NCBI GenBank assembly: GCA_002007465.1
Contig: LNAC01000277.1
Span: 1,638,989 to 1,702,988, forward strand
DNA length: 64,000 nt
Source: Ailurus styani
Lineage: Eukaryota; Chordata; Mammalia; Carnivora; Ailuridae
Reading direction: 5' to 3'
Within the stretch, counting starts at the first letter, position 1; the number at the start of each line of letters is the position of its first letter. Under the pieces are notes generated by a model. It had not been told where the DNA came from, made no database searches, and was given only the letters and a program-made list of their open reading frames with translations. Below, piece by piece: positions 1 through 11,551 of this stretch. Position numbers and translations under genes: made by a program.

Positions 1-221
1 CCTTACCACCAAGCACAGTGCTTATAGATTGTGAGAGTTTAATGTTAAATAATGAATCAATTCTTTGTTTTCCCCAAAACAGCTGACAAAAGATCAAACA
101 GGGCTAATGCATATGGCCAGAAAAATACATAAATGGGGTTATTTGAGTGACTTGCCTAAAATGCATCCATATTGACATGTTATATGTATAAATGTTTGTG
201 TGAACATAGTATTTGTCAGAA

Positions 222-224
<3 letters not shown>

Positions 225-268
<44 letters not shown>
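225..268. repeat. (TG)n microsatellite
   Basis: About 22 uninterrupted TG units. Read on the minus strand it gives the Thr-His run of a spurious open frame. Likely length-polymorphic. Confidence 0.95.
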
Positions 269-269
<1 letters not shown>

Positions 270-819
270 CATGTCTGTATTCTTTTGCTCCACAGCTTTT
301 TCTCCTGGGTACTAATTCTTTAAGACATAACTGCTCTCGTATTCCCTCTTGCTGATCTATTATTTTGATCTTCAGCAGCAAGGATCTTATTTGATCTTCC
401 CGTATGTTTTTGCAGAAAATCATGGTGCTTCAAGCAATACATCAAAAACACCACTTTTAATGTAAAACACCATGTTTCATAGCCAATGCCCTTATCCCAA
501 AGGGAAAAACTCTTAGATTTAAGAGGTCCTTATAATTAGAACTCTCTCCTAAGATACACACCAATGTCTGCATGTCTCTGATTTCTCCAATCCTGTAAGT
601 TAAATTTATTTCTGCATCTGGAAGTCAAGCATCCTCTCAAATTAAAATAAGTCATATTTATGAAAAAAAGTAGCTGGACTATGTAAGAAATGTTTCATAT
701 ATGGTCCATAAATACACTTGAATTGAGAGGCTTTTTTCAACCACACAGACAGAAATATGTTAGGTAAATACATGTACACTGTCATCACAGATGACAAAAA
801 TACCTATTTTTACAAAAAT
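269..819. other. no recognisable feature
   Basis: AT-rich unique-looking sequence. I see no gene, RNA or clear repeat here. Confidence 0.5.
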
Positions 820-1000
820 AAAGAAGAGCCACAGTGATTGGGCAAATAAATTCTCTGAGCCTCAATTTCTTACTCTACAAAATGAGGATGACAGTAACTA
901 CAGTATCACAGGCAGTAGGATTCAATGAGATAGTTTATGTGAAGTGCTCACTACAGGGAGGTATATCTGAACAGAATAAGAAAATTTATATTTCTCATTT
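820..1000 (+). repeat. MIR-like SINE fragment
   Basis: The run 'gagcctcaatttctta..ctacaaaatgagga' followed by 'ttcaatgagata..gaagtgctca' follows the 3' half of the MIR consensus. It is heavily diverged and only a fragment. Confidence 0.55.
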
Positions 1001-3365
1001 TAAGTTTGCTTTCCAGCCACTGAAAGAAAACTGAAATTAAAAGCTACACTAGTGTCTATTAAGTAAATGCTAGCAATTCAATGTTTCCCATTCATATGTT
1101 CTGCCTTCTCCAGTAAATTTTAAGTCTGTAAGGCCAAGGACTGTTGGTCCCACCTTTTCTGTACCTCACAGCATCTATCTTGGATGGCACTGATGCCAAT
1201 GTACAAATTTTGTATTCAGGTGACAAGGGAGTATATGTATATATACACATACACAAAATTGAGCAATAGTACTAGGTTCAGGGAAAACAACTGAAAATAT
1301 TAGAGATGGGGCAGTTGCAGTAGCGAATCTGATTGTTTATTCTCCATTAAATAACTTGCCTGTAGACTCAACAATCCATATAGATTATGTAAATTGTCCA
1401 CATGAATTAATAAACAAAGGCTAATCTATTTTTAATTTGGCTACAAATAAACACAAAATGAATTTACTCTTTTTGGAATATCATGTCATACTAATGTGAA
1501 AAAGATAAGCAGTTATTGAGCTGACTAGAATATCAGATTAGAGGTTTTCTGGAAAGAGTGAGAACAAACTGCAACACTAATACAAACATCTCTTGTTCCA
1601 GTGGGGTTGCTTAGTGTGACTTGCTTTCTTATAAAAGTCATTATTAAAAGCCTAAATGCTATGTCATAGTCACCATCTGTCTCAGATAATTTCACAGATG
1701 ATTTATAGTGAATTTTCCTTTTTGTACGTTATGTGTCTCAAGTGAAGAGAGGTCATAAGACTTAAATTTCACAATATCTCTTACTGATCAAAAACTTTCT
1801 ATTATAGGAAATCCAGTGTTGACTGCAAATCCCAGAATAAAAGGCAGCTGAAATCCAATGCCCCGTCTTCAAAGCGGGGGTAGAGAAACTTAGGATGAGA
1901 GAATGTGACCCACTGATTTGATTTTCTTAAGACTTAAAGATGGTCTGCTCTGATTACTGTTACTGTGGTTAAAAGTTTTTATTTCCCCTTGGCAGAAGTT
2001 CTGCTTATTATCTGATAAGAAGTGCAGGCTCAAAGGCCTAAGTTCTCGAGCCATTGAAGAGCTGTGAATAGTGTTGAGAGAGTTCGTCAAGCGCTCAGAA
2101 TAATCGTGGAAAACAAATGGTGGCCTCTGAAGCCTGTAATTGAAGTCAAGTGCAGAGTACAGTACCTCTGAAATGCACTGAGCCTTTCTGTCTACACCCC
2201 TGCCTGTCATTCTCTCTTCTCTTTCTTCCTCTGTGGATTTTCTCTCCCACCTTCCTGTCTGTTTCTCCACACGTGGCTTACCTTTCTCCCATTCCTTCCC
2301 CTCTTCTGATCTTGTTCCCTAGATTTTTCTAACCTCAGAGCCTTTGACAAACCACAAAACCAAACTATATAATTTTAAACTTACACCCACTTCAAAAATT
2401 TTTCTCTGGTCTTCATATGAAAACCTCTTGAGCCGAAAATGCCACATCTCCATCCAGAAGAAGAGAAAAACGTCTCAACTGAGCTGCTCTCTATGGGAAG
2501 TTGTATGAACTTGCACAAGGGGCTCTGCTCAGAGGCTCAGGACCCCTGTGTCCAGTTGGGCTGAGCTTCTGACTCCCCCCTCACCTTTCTGGTTAGACTT
2601 GTTTCCTCACCCATTAAATAACGGCATTTTATGCCTATAGATCACTAATATCCTATGACACTTGGCTAATCTTTCCTCCCACTATGATTCTGAGATCTTT
2701 ACCACCCTCCACTCCAATCATTATCTTCACTTTAGATAAAAGTGAACATATCCTACTACCTCAGAGTCAATGAAGAATTTTTTTTCCTGTCTAATTTCTT
2801 TAAAAAAGGTGGTTTCCATGTTTCCTTTCAAGAACCCTTGAATATTTACCAGAGCTTGAAACTACCTTCAGAACATCATAAAAGTTTCACTTCTTTTATT
2901 TAGTGTTTAGTTAATTTTCTATCTTTTGATTTTTCAATTTTCAACTACATTCTTTTCTGCTATATTAATTTTACTTCTAACAATGAACCTGTTGGTTTCT
3001 TCTGGGTTAGGTACTGCATCTTGACACTCTTAAGAGCTCACAAAATTTATGCTTTTAATTTTAGTAATTAAAGTAGCTGTGATGTGACATTTTCTCACAT
3101 TTAGCTTTATAAGTGAAATTATGTCTATCATAATTTTACTCCATAAAAATTTATCAACTAATTCAATTTAGTATATAAGTATAGTATAAAATATAATAAT
3201 TCAATGTCCAAACAATGTAGATGCTATTCAACTGTGTAGAATTTATATGCATAAATAGTTACAAACTGAAGACTTTTTTATTTCAAGGGCAAAATCTCAG
3301 TTGACCTTTTCTTATGGCAGTTTGTTGATTTGTTTCACCTTACTTGATCAATTGAAAAGTCAAGC
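1001..3365. other. no gene seen; AT-rich intergenic or intronic DNA
   Basis: The stretch contains a pyrimidine-rich tract (about 2,199-2,330) and otherwise no recognised repeat or coding sequence. Frames in the tract are compositional artefacts. Confidence 0.5.
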
Positions 3366-3600
3366 TTGCAAAAATCAGTCGACCCATGCAAATGTACTAA
3401 AATTCCCTTCATTAGTCTGTTGGAGAAAAAAAGCGACTCTTTAAACAATAAACAACAACAAACATTCTCGTTTTGCACAGCTGCACTGTGCTCCTACCAG
3501 CAGTGTGAAATTATGCTGCCAACCCGTTCAGGGCCAAACCTGACAAAACACAACTTTCTGATCATGGCATCTTAATTATAGCTTGAGACTCCAGGTTGTG
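3366..3600. promoter_or_regulatory. candidate conserved non-coding segment (speculative)
   Basis: A repeat-free block that keeps several CpG dinucleotides in an AT-rich setting. It carries an octamer-like ATGCAAAT and CAGCTG/CACTGTG E-box-like motifs. Retained CpGs and absence of repeats hint at constraint, but conservation cannot be seen from one genome. Confidence 0.15.
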
Positions 3601-3880
3601 GCGGCCAGGGAGGAGGCAGGGTAGTTTACTGTAGTCTCAAAAATACTAACATTATGTCACATACTTGACACTTCCTTAGGGTAGCAAGGCAGGATAAGTC
3701 CCACGTGTGATCCTGCGAAGATGCAAAGCAAATCTTTCTAAAGATCTAAGTGATGTTTAACATTTCATTTCTGTGTTGTTAGTACACACTGGGCAGGCAT
3801 TTGCACACAAGCAGCTTTGAGACCTTAAAGTCTAAATCACTCTATGTATAGCTAAATCAGTTTCTTAAATTTTCACATAT

Positions 3881-4081
3881 GGGGGCACCTAGGTGGCTCA
3901 GTGGGTTAAAGCCTCTGCCTTCAGCTCAGGTCATGATCTCAGGGTCCTGGGATCGGGCCCCACATTGGGCTCCCTGCTCAGCAAGGAACCTGCTTCCTCC
4001 TCTCTCTCTGTCTGCCTCTCTGCCTACTTGTGATCTCTCTCTCTGTGTCAAATAAATAAATAAAATCTTTAAGAAAAATTT
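3881..4081 (+). mobile_element. Can-SINE (tRNA-Lys-derived, carnivore)
   Basis: Starts with the tRNA-like head 'ggcacctaggtggctcag', passes through a CT-rich block and ends in an (AATAA)n/AAAATCTTT tail. The 10-bp direct repeat TTTTCACATA flanks it (3,870-3,879 and 4,082-4,091). This is a typical L1-mobilised insertion. Confidence 0.93.
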
Positions 4082-4091
4082 TTTTCACATA

Positions 4092-5789
4092 CAGTATTAA
4101 GTGGTAAAGGAATCTTTTTTGATAACAGCTATTTCTGGTTCAGAGAGCCACAAAGTTTATATGTGGTAGATGTCTGGAGAGAAGAGTACTGTAACTATTA
4201 GTTGAAAATATAATCAATGCTTCTTAAAAAAAATTTAGTACTTCCTGAAATTTTTGAAATGACTTCCAGAATTCACCAATGATGAAAAGAATAAAATTAT
4301 AACAAATTAAAAATAAATCAAATTCATTGGAGAAAGATAGTACTTTAAGGGAAAGTCCTGGAAATTCAGCTAGCCTAAGAAATTCAACAAACCCATTGAA
4401 TTACTTTAGAACCTGGCCAGAAATATCAATGAATTTCATAGTGTTTATTGTTTTTTAATATATCAAATTCTAGTAATAACTGATATATTGTCCTTGTCAT
4501 CAAAAAGGTGAAAGGTGGCTTTCTTTTCTGCAATCAAAAGCTGTTAATATCAATATGTTCCTTGATTTTAGCATAAATATTTAGTCCTTAGTTTTAAAAA
4601 AAAATCCAGGACTTTTATCCTTGATATAACCGATGCTTTTTTTAGATACACTCAAACAAAATCCTAAAAGCTTTGCTTTCAGTGGTCAGAGGAAGCATTG
4701 TGTTGCAGTAAGAAGGGGAAAAGACAAGTAATAAGTAGACTATGCAATATGAGCATCTTTCAATATCACAGATGTCTCTGAATAACCAAATTTATAAATA
4801 AACCATTTTATTTAGACACATAATATGATTGTTCTTCATTGGAATAGAGAACTATTTAAATAATAAGATCATATATATATATTTGCTATAATTAGAGATT
4901 AAAACAGTAGGTTTGCCTTTAGAAATAAGGTTTTTTATAAGACATAGCTAACAAAAAAATCCTTCTCTACTTTGAAAAATATAATACTGATATTATAATG
5001 CATCTTGGCCTTTTATAAACTACAAGGTATAGTCGTGGCTTGAAATTTTCAGTCTGTTTCCAAACACACAAAAAGGCTAAAACTTTTATAGGAGTGTTCA
5101 GCCATTCAACTGGTGGAAGATTTTCTATTATGCAGGTAAAAATGCCCTTTACGTTGGGGCCCAAGATGTGTTCTTTTAAATATTTCTTTTTGCAAACGTC
5201 TTCCCAGAGTCACAATGCAGTGAAGGGGATAAATAAAGATGAAAGGCGATGAGAAAAATGAAAAAGACAACCAATGGAAAAACTACTGGTGCCACTGAAA
5301 GGAAGAGAAACAAGGCTGGGCCACCCTGTCATATCCTGATAAAAATCACGAACTTCAGTTCTATATGGATGATACAATCTTCAATTTGTGTGATGGACTT
5401 AAATTTCATATGCACTCTGGGTATTCAGCCTAAGTTAGATTTAGCCCTATAAAACCAAGTAAAAAAATGTTCATGAAATTTGGATAGGATCTGAATATTT
5501 GTTAGGTTTCTTCCAATAAAATCAGCTTTTAGATCATGAAACGATTGATCTGGAATGTTCAGTAGTAACCTTCTTGACAAGGGATGTTTCTCTCAGTTGG
5601 GCTCCATTTAATAGCAAAAATACACTTTCCAATTACCTTCTGGTCCCTTACTTCTCATAATCGAACATTGTTACAGGCAATGTGGTTTTTACTAAAAGCG
5701 CAAATACTGAGTCTGATCTGAGATTAGTTTCTATGACCTAAACATTATACCATACTTTATATCCCCTCAGTTTGGGGACTAAAATCACA
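4092..5789. other. no recognisable feature
   Basis: AT-rich sequence with only short open frames. No gene or confidently identified repeat. Confidence 0.45.
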
Positions 5790-5881
5790 AAATGTGGCAA
5801 AGGGAACTTGTATATGATCTAATCCAATTTCTCATTTCCATGTTTCCAAACTGAGATCCAATGAGGTCATGTGACTTGAAT

Positions 5882-5923
<42 letters not shown>

Positions 5924-5990
5924 AGCTGCTGAACTTGGACTAGAACCCAGATCTATAAATGCCTATGTAAGTCTCTTTCTATTACATCCC
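5790..5990 (-). repeat. MIR-like fragment interrupted by a (TC)n array
   Basis: The text 'ccaaactgagatccaatgag' before and 'gaacttggactagaaccca' after the microsatellite resembles reverse-oriented MIR. The region normally between them is replaced by dinucleotide repeat. Confidence 0.45.
5884..5920. repeat. (TC)n microsatellite
   Basis: About 18 perfect TC units lying inside a MIR-like fragment. Confidence 0.95.
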
Positions 5991-6229
5991 ACCTTATTAT
6001 TCTTTGCTTTTCACCTTATAGTCAGTTTTTAAAAGCTTCTGTGTCTTTGTCTACCCCCATGTCAAAATATCGATTCAAACTACACTAAGTTGAGATGTGA
6101 TATTTCCTATATATTGTTCATTTTTTTAAAGGCTAATGGCTGTAGTCAGGCAACTTGATTGTGCTCTTATGAAGAGAAATGAACTTCACAGAATCATTCT
6201 TTCATTACCTCTCCTTTCCGAGTACTAGT

Positions 6230-6664
6230 TCTTATGATAACTACCCGCTTCTGCTGTGGATCCCTTCAGTCAATTCTGCACAAGCAGCCCCAACACCAGC
6301 AGACTGGGGTCACTGCCTATAGAAGACATTCCCATACTTCCCACTCTCCGGATAAAGACGCACTACATGCAAAGACTGCAAGGTCTGTCCTTGACTTCTC
6401 TCTCCAGTTTTCTATCATGTACCTTACTCCCTCTCATTCTGTGTCTGACTTTTTCATTCATTTCTTTTCATGTGCCATTCTCCTTCTATCACAGGGAATT
6501 TGCACATCTTCTATTTTCTCCCCTTTTCACCTTCAACATATCAACTCAAGAATCACATCTTAGATAACATCCCCTGATTACCTTGCCTATACAATAATCT
6601 TAAGAACTTACATAGAATTAGGTGCCTTGTACCTGCAGCACTTGTTACAACAGTTTTATATTTA
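6230..6664 (-). repeat. L2 (LINE2) fragment
   Basis: Reverse-oriented L2 3' region: pyrimidine-rich text with 'tgccattctccttctatcacaggga..tttgcac' followed by an ATCACATCTTAGATAACATCCCCTGA-like segment. It continues after the SINE insertion at 6,676-6,886 with the L2 3' terminus. Confidence 0.6.
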
Positions 6665-6675
6665 TTGGGATGAGT

Positions 6676-6886
6676 ATTTTTTTAAGATTTTATTTATTTA
6701 TTAGAGAAAGCACTAGAGAGAGCAAGCGTGAGCAGGGGAGAAGGGTAGAGGGAGAGGAAGAAGGAGGCTCCTCGCTGAGCAAGAAGCCCCATGTGGGACT
6801 CGATCCCAGGACTCTGGGATCAGGACACCCTGAGATCATGACCTGAGCTGAAGCCAGATGCTTAACGGACAGCCTCCGAGGCACAC
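6676..6886 (-). mobile_element. Can-SINE
   Basis: Reverse complement of the carnivore SINE: T-rich tail at the left and the tRNA-like head at the right. A perfect 11-bp duplication TTGGGATGAGT flanks it (6,665-6,675 and 6,887-6,897). It splits an L2 fragment. The head is unusually diverged ('cagcctccgaggcacac'). Confidence 0.92.
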
Positions 6887-6919
6887 TTGGGATGAGTGTT
6901 TTGATTATTTGATTAATAC

Positions 6920-7035
6920 TCATCCTCTTTAATAGACTCTAAGTCCCTTGAAGGCAGGGATCATGTCTCCTCTTATTCACCACTGTATCCCAAGTGCTTG
7001 GCATGAAGTAGACCCACGATGATATTTTTGAAAGA
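6920..7035 (-). repeat. L2 3' end
   Basis: Contains 'tagactctaagtcccttgaa', then GGCAGGGATCATGTCT and CCAAGTGCTTGGCATGAAGTAG, the characteristic reverse-oriented L2 3' terminal segment. It is the continuation of the fragment left of the SINE. Confidence 0.75.
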
Positions 7036-7289
7036 AAAAGTAAATGATGAGATTTATATTTTACTTATATATGTAAAAATCATATTATTCCAGCTACCTG
7101 ACATTACCTGCCATTCCCCAAATCCAGTATGACCTTCATGTGTGAAATGCTCTTTTCTACATTCTCCATCTGATAAACCCTTATTTGTTATTCGAGATTA
7201 AGAACAAATATTTTCTTCTAGGGTGAATTAATCTCTTCTCCCATAATGGATTAGAAGTTTGTTCTACATGTTATAATACTTTTATCTTA

Positions 7290-7446
7290 TATCATAACTA
7301 TTCATTTATTCATTCCTTTTACTCATTCATTCAGCAAATATTTATGAGCCCTATTCTGCTTGAGGTGCAGTCTCTGACATGGGGCTTATATTCTAGTGGA
7401 GATAGACAGGCATTCTACAAACAAACATACAAGCAACTGACTACAA

Positions 7447-7452
<6 letters not shown>
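7290..7452 (+). repeat. L2 fragment
   Basis: Text 'attcattcagcaaatattta' then 'gggcttatattctagtggag' matches the sense L2 segment that encodes no protein here. A CA repeat follows directly. Confidence 0.6.

Positions 7453-7482
<30 letters not shown>
7453..7482. repeat. (AC)n microsatellite
   Basis: Fifteen perfect AC units at the edge of an L2 fragment. Confidence 0.95.
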
Positions 7483-7483
<1 letters not shown>

Positions 7484-8074
7484 GGAGAAGAAGGTTCCAT
7501 GTGAGCTTTAACTGAAAATATCTTCTTGGTTGTGAGCTTCTCTTATCCGTATTTGCAACTTTGGCATGCAAATGCTTAACAATTTTTGTGGAATATCCAA
7601 AAGAATGAATGAATGAGTGAATAATGAATTTCAAGGCAGTATTATTCTTATTTTTCATCAAATGTCTTGGTTAACATCATCTAGTATCAGTTTATTTTGA
7701 TGACTTCCAATTTGGCCCTTATTTATCTATTTTGACAAGGCCTGGGTTCAAGATAAGAACTGGGTTTTCGGGACATATGTAGGGAAGAAGTGATTAATAA
7801 ATAAGACTATAACAATTATTGCTGCCCCAATTGGAATATGCTACCTGAAAACACTACTGAGTCTAGTAATGTCCCAGCATTCCCTGGGTGACCACCTGTC
7901 AGGTATGCACAGAAGAAACCCGACCCTGTTGTGAGATGGAGAAGATGGCCTTCAAAGTGGCTTCTATCACTCAAATTTTATGGTTCTATGAGATTTAAGT
8001 TCTATAAGATTTATCTCATCTAGATAGTCCACTGGACAGATAAAGAATAGGGAAAAGCTCACCTTTTCAATTTC

Positions 8075-8288
8075 CTTTTTTTCTTTTTAAAGATTTATTT
8101 ATTTGAGAAAGAGAGAGAGAGCTTGAGTGCGTGTAAGTGTGGGGAGGGGCAGAGGGAGAGAAATTTCAAGCAGACTCCACACTGAGCATGGAGTCTGACA
8201 TGGGGCTCCATCTCATGACCCTGAGATCCCTATGACCTAAGCTGAAACCAAGAGTTTAACCCACTGAGCCACCCAGGTGCAACCACCC
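8075..8288 (-). mobile_element. Can-SINE
   Basis: Reverse-oriented element with 'aaagatttatttatttgaga' tail side and 'ccactgagccacccaggtgc' head. Flanked by TTTCAATTTC at 8,065-8,074 and 8,289-8,298. Confidence 0.92.
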
Positions 8289-8298
8289 TTTCAATTTC

Positions 8299-9528
8299 TT
8301 AAGTTTAAAATTTTGCAAAAGTGAATTCTCTATTTCTCAGCTTGCACTACTCACTCTGAAGACAAATATGCAAGCCAAAAGAGACAATGAGAGTAAATTC
8401 CCACTAATAAAAAAAAATAAAGAAAAGTAAAAGAAAAGAAAATACCAGAGTTAGTGAGTCTTTTTTTTCCCCCAAAGGTGAGCTTACACCCACCCTTTAA
8501 CAATGATCTTTTCTCTAAGTAATATAAAGCATTGCCATGGAAAGACTATAAGAGGAGGGCAAAGTTTAATCAAAGAAATGACCCAATGGTAATGGAAATA
8601 CAAGCAGAGCAGTATTTGGGTTAGGAAAATAGCTTAAGTTGAAAGGTAGAAATCTTTCCCAACATATTCAAATCACAATATACAGGTGGCCACATCTTCA
8701 GACTCAAAGGAGACTATGGCCAAAATTTGCCTTATGATGCTCAGTGTAGCCATAGCCATAGGTACCTTTCCTGATTGTCCATGTTCAAAGTACTGTCATG
8801 TGTTCCAGCTTCTAGCATGGAAAACGTTTCTAACAAATCAGTGGTATCCTTCATTAATGAAACTAATTTAAAAAATCAGAATGTGTCACAAGTAATTGTA
8901 TGCTTGATTTTTATTCTGTGCATTAAGTAGAAAAGGAAAGAGGCTCACTGAACTATAGACACCCATATCCACACCCCTTATAATTAATGTTTTCCATCCA
9001 CCCTTGTCATCAGTGAGGATCATTAAACACCATTTATTAAGCATCCATCTGTGTATGGCACTTTATAAATATTCCTCCCCTTGCCCCTGCTCCCTTTCCC
9101 AATCTACCATGTGTCTCTGTTGTATAAAATGCTAGGGAACTACAATGATAATAAATAATTAATGGTAAGAGCATAAGGCAGATGGATGAGATGACCTACT
9201 AACATCAGAGAATCTTAGGATGCTAAATTTACTGCTAATAATATAATTCAGCACAATTTGATAAGAAAATATCAAAGCGTTTGATGAGGAAAATGAGCTA
9301 ATCATATTCCATCAACATTTTCTAAAATAAAAACGTGAAAATTGGAACCACAGATGGACTGACTGAAAGCCTTGAGTTCATGTGACTTATACCAGATGAT
9401 ACAGTCCTGAAATAATTTGGAAAACAGTGTGGAAAAAATAATAAAAATCATGGTTGTGATAGTACAATAGGGAATGTCATTTTGAAGCAAAGGTGAAAAT
9501 ATTCATAAAGAAAACTTACTGTTTTCAC
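8299..9528. other. no gene; weak MIR/L2 trace
   Basis: Mostly unassigned AT-rich DNA. A short segment near 9,020-9,080 ('ccatttattaagcatccatc') resembles a MIR or L2 end. Nothing else recognised. Confidence 0.4.
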
Positions 9529-9563
9529 TGAGTGGACTAGTATGTTTAAGAATGATGAAACCA

Positions 9564-9768
9564 GGGCGCCTGGGTGGCTCAGTGGGTTAAAGCCGCTGCC
9601 TTCGGCTCAGGTCATGATCCCAGGGTCCTGGGATCGAGGCCCACGTCGGGCTCTCTGCTCAGCAGGGAGCCTGCTTCCTCCTCTCTCCTCTCTCTCTGCC
9701 TGCCTCTCTGCCTACTTGTAATCTCTCTCTCTGTGTCAAATGAATAAATAAAAAATCTTTAAAAAAAA
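9564..9768 (+). mobile_element. Can-SINE with unusually long flanking repeat and N junction
   Basis: A low-divergence element beginning GGGCGCCTGGGTGGCTCAG and ending in an A tail. An identical 35-base direct repeat flanks it (9,529-9,563 and 9,770-9,804), and a single N at 9,769 sits exactly between tail and right copy. The repeat is longer than usual SINE target-site duplications, so part of it may be an assembly join. Confidence 0.93.
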
Positions 9769-10149
9769 NTGAGTGGACTAGTATGTTTAAGAATGATGAA
9801 ACCATGGATTTCCCCCCTTTTGTTCAGTTCTTCAATGTTGATATATTATTTTCCCAATTCTTCAAGGAAAGAGTCCATAATATTGGGTTTAGTTATTGTG
9901 TTATTTAAAGCATTCTTTTTCACTTTTACAAGCCTCATGTAGTCAGGATTACAGTCCAAGAGCACATCAAGGTAAAATAAGCTATTGCTGTAAGATTCAG
10001 ATTTACAATTTGGAATTTATTTCAGCTTAAGATCAAAATGCCCATAAGTAGAAACTGTATTTCCTAGAAGGTGAAGATATTCTTGGAGATGTATCTGAAG
10101 GAAAGCCAAAGTTATGATCTCATTTGCTTTGTGAATTTTGTTAATAATT

Positions 10150-10600
10150 ACCATTTTTATCACCTACCACATGTTGGGTGATTATTACATGCAGCCACTA
10201 TGCTTATCCCTTAAATTTAATTTTCAGAATGAACATGTTCATTAATTCTCAACCCACCTATGGATGGGTATTATTATCTTTAATTTACCAATAAAGAAAC
10301 TGTGGCTCAAGGGTACCCAGGTGGCTCAATCGATTAAGCATCTGCCTTCAGGTCAGGTCATGATCTCAGGGTCCTGAGATCAAGCCCCAGGTCGGGCTCT
10401 CTACTAAGTGGGGAGTCAGATTCTCCCCCTGCCCTTCTATCCTCAACCTCAACCTCCCCCTCCCCCTGCTCTCTGCTCTCTCTCAAATAAAAAAAGAAGA
10501 AGCAGCTGAGGCTCAGAAAGGTAAGTTCCTTGCTCAAGATGACATAAATATAAGTGCTGGTGCCAGGATTCCAGTCCAGCATTATCTTAATGGAAAGCCC
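10150..10600 (-). repeat. MIR split by a SINE
   Basis: Reverse-oriented MIR: 'gggtattattatctttaatt' and CAATAAAGAAACTGTGGCTCA on the left; 'gctgaggctcagaaaggtaa', 'ttgctcaagatgacat' and 'ccaggattccagtccagc' on the right. The Can-SINE at 10,311-10,497 divides it. Confidence 0.75.
10311..10497 (+). mobile_element. Can-SINE inserted in MIR
   Basis: Head 'gggtacccaggtggctcaat', then a CT/AAC-rich variable block and an AAATAAAAAAAG tail. The adjacent MIR text GCTCA recurs on both sides, consistent with a duplicated target in an older SINE. Confidence 0.85.
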
Positions 10601-10885
10601 CCCCATGTCTTTAACCTCATAAGATGCTGGAGATTTTCCTTGAATAGCAGGATTCTGGGTGCCTGAGAATGATAAATAAATGGATATATGGAACCAATAT
10701 TGAGGAATATTTTTAGCATGATATAGAAGACTAAAACTCAAATAATTCTTACACCATTATATATATCCTTTGTTCTAAGTGGCATATATAAAATATATTA
10801 AATGTTATAATTTTCTTATGTAGAGAGATGGTAGGGTTGGTGACTATTTCTGTAGTTCTAAACTTTTAAAACTAAACGCATTTTA

Positions 10886-11050
10886 TTTTATTTATTAAAA
10901 GATTTTATTTATCTATGTGCGAGAGAGAGCATGGGGAGAAGCAGACTCCTCACTGAGCAGGTAGCCCGATGAGGGCTCGATCTCAGGACCTGGGACTATG
11001 AACTGAGCCAAAGGCAGACACTCATCTGACTGAGCCACCCACATGCCCCC
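10886..11050 (-). mobile_element. Can-SINE (short, diverged)
   Basis: Reverse-oriented element: 'aaagattttatttatctatg' at the left, 'gactgagccacccacatgcc' at the right. CTAAAC occurs at both edges. It is shorter than its neighbours because the CT block is reduced. Confidence 0.85.
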
Positions 11051-11146
11051 TAAACAAATTTTAGTAAGTGATCTTCGGAAAGTGATATTATTAGCCTTAG
11101 TATTCGAGATTTAGGGTCAAGAGAGATGCTTTAAAATATAAATTCA

Positions 11147-11343
11147 GGGGCACCTGGGTGCCTCAGTTGGTTAAGCATCTGCCTTCAGCTCAGGTCATGA
11201 TCCTGGGGTCCTGGGATCCAGCCCCATGATGAGCTCCCTGCTGAGCAGGTAGCCTGCTTCTCCCTCTCTTCCCTGTTTGTGCTCTCTCTCTCTCTCGCTA
11301 TCTCTATCGCTCTCTCTCTAATAAATAAAATCCTTCAAAACAC
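11147..11343 (+). mobile_element. Can-SINE
   Basis: Head 'ggggcacctgggtgcctcag', body with TCATGATCCTGGGGTCCTGG, CT-rich block and AATAAATAAAATCC tail. Flanks share ATAAATTCA/ATAAAATTCA. Confidence 0.88.
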
Positions 11344-11369
11344 ATATATAAAATTCATAGCATTTGGAA

Positions 11370-11480
11370 GGGCAACATTAGTGGATTTAAATTATTTTCC
11401 CAGGGTCCATTCAGCATCAGGGCTAGAAACCAACTCTCTTGTTCCTGAGTCTATATTTTTCCACCAGACCCTGCTACCTT
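11370..11480 (-). repeat. MIR-like fragment
   Basis: 'agcatcagggctagaaacca' and the run to 'ctgctacctt' follow the reverse-oriented MIR 5' region. Low-scoring fragment. Confidence 0.4.
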
Positions 11481-11515
11481 AGAGCACCAAAAATAAATAT
11501 AAAAGTACAGTAAGG

Positions 11516-11551
11516 GCCCGGCTAGCTCAGTCGGTAGAGCATGAGACTCTT
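11516..11551 (+). pseudogene. tailless retrocopy of the 5' half of tRNA-Lys(CUU)
   Basis: The bases reproduce tRNA-Lys(CUU) from its first nucleotide (GCCCGGCTAGCTCAGTCGG...) through the D arm to the anticodon CTT at 11,549-11,551, and then stop. The next two As are shared by tRNA positions 37-38 and the flank, so the break lies in the anticodon loop. A perfect 15-bp direct repeat AAAAGTACAGTAAGG flanks it (11,501-11,515 and 11,552-11,566). There is no A tail and no T arm. From memory the copy is identical to the isodecoder with a GAGAC anticodon stem. It is not a Can-SINE: the SINE head reads GGGTGGCTCAGTGGGTT. It cannot make a tRNA; it looks like an L1-mediated insertion of a truncated or cleaved tRNA. 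Confidence 0.9.

Noticed and set aside
139..423. Thr-His repeat protein
   Set aside because: Translation of the (TG)n microsatellite on the minus strand. Similar low-complexity frames at 7,386-7,661, 29,065-29,268 and 57,815-58,174 were rejected for the same reason.
6622..6923. Frames on both strands with Ser/Arg/Glu-rich products, and similar ones at 10,358, 34,457, 38,397, 43,972, 53,687 and 60,338
   Set aside because: These are translations of Can-SINEs.
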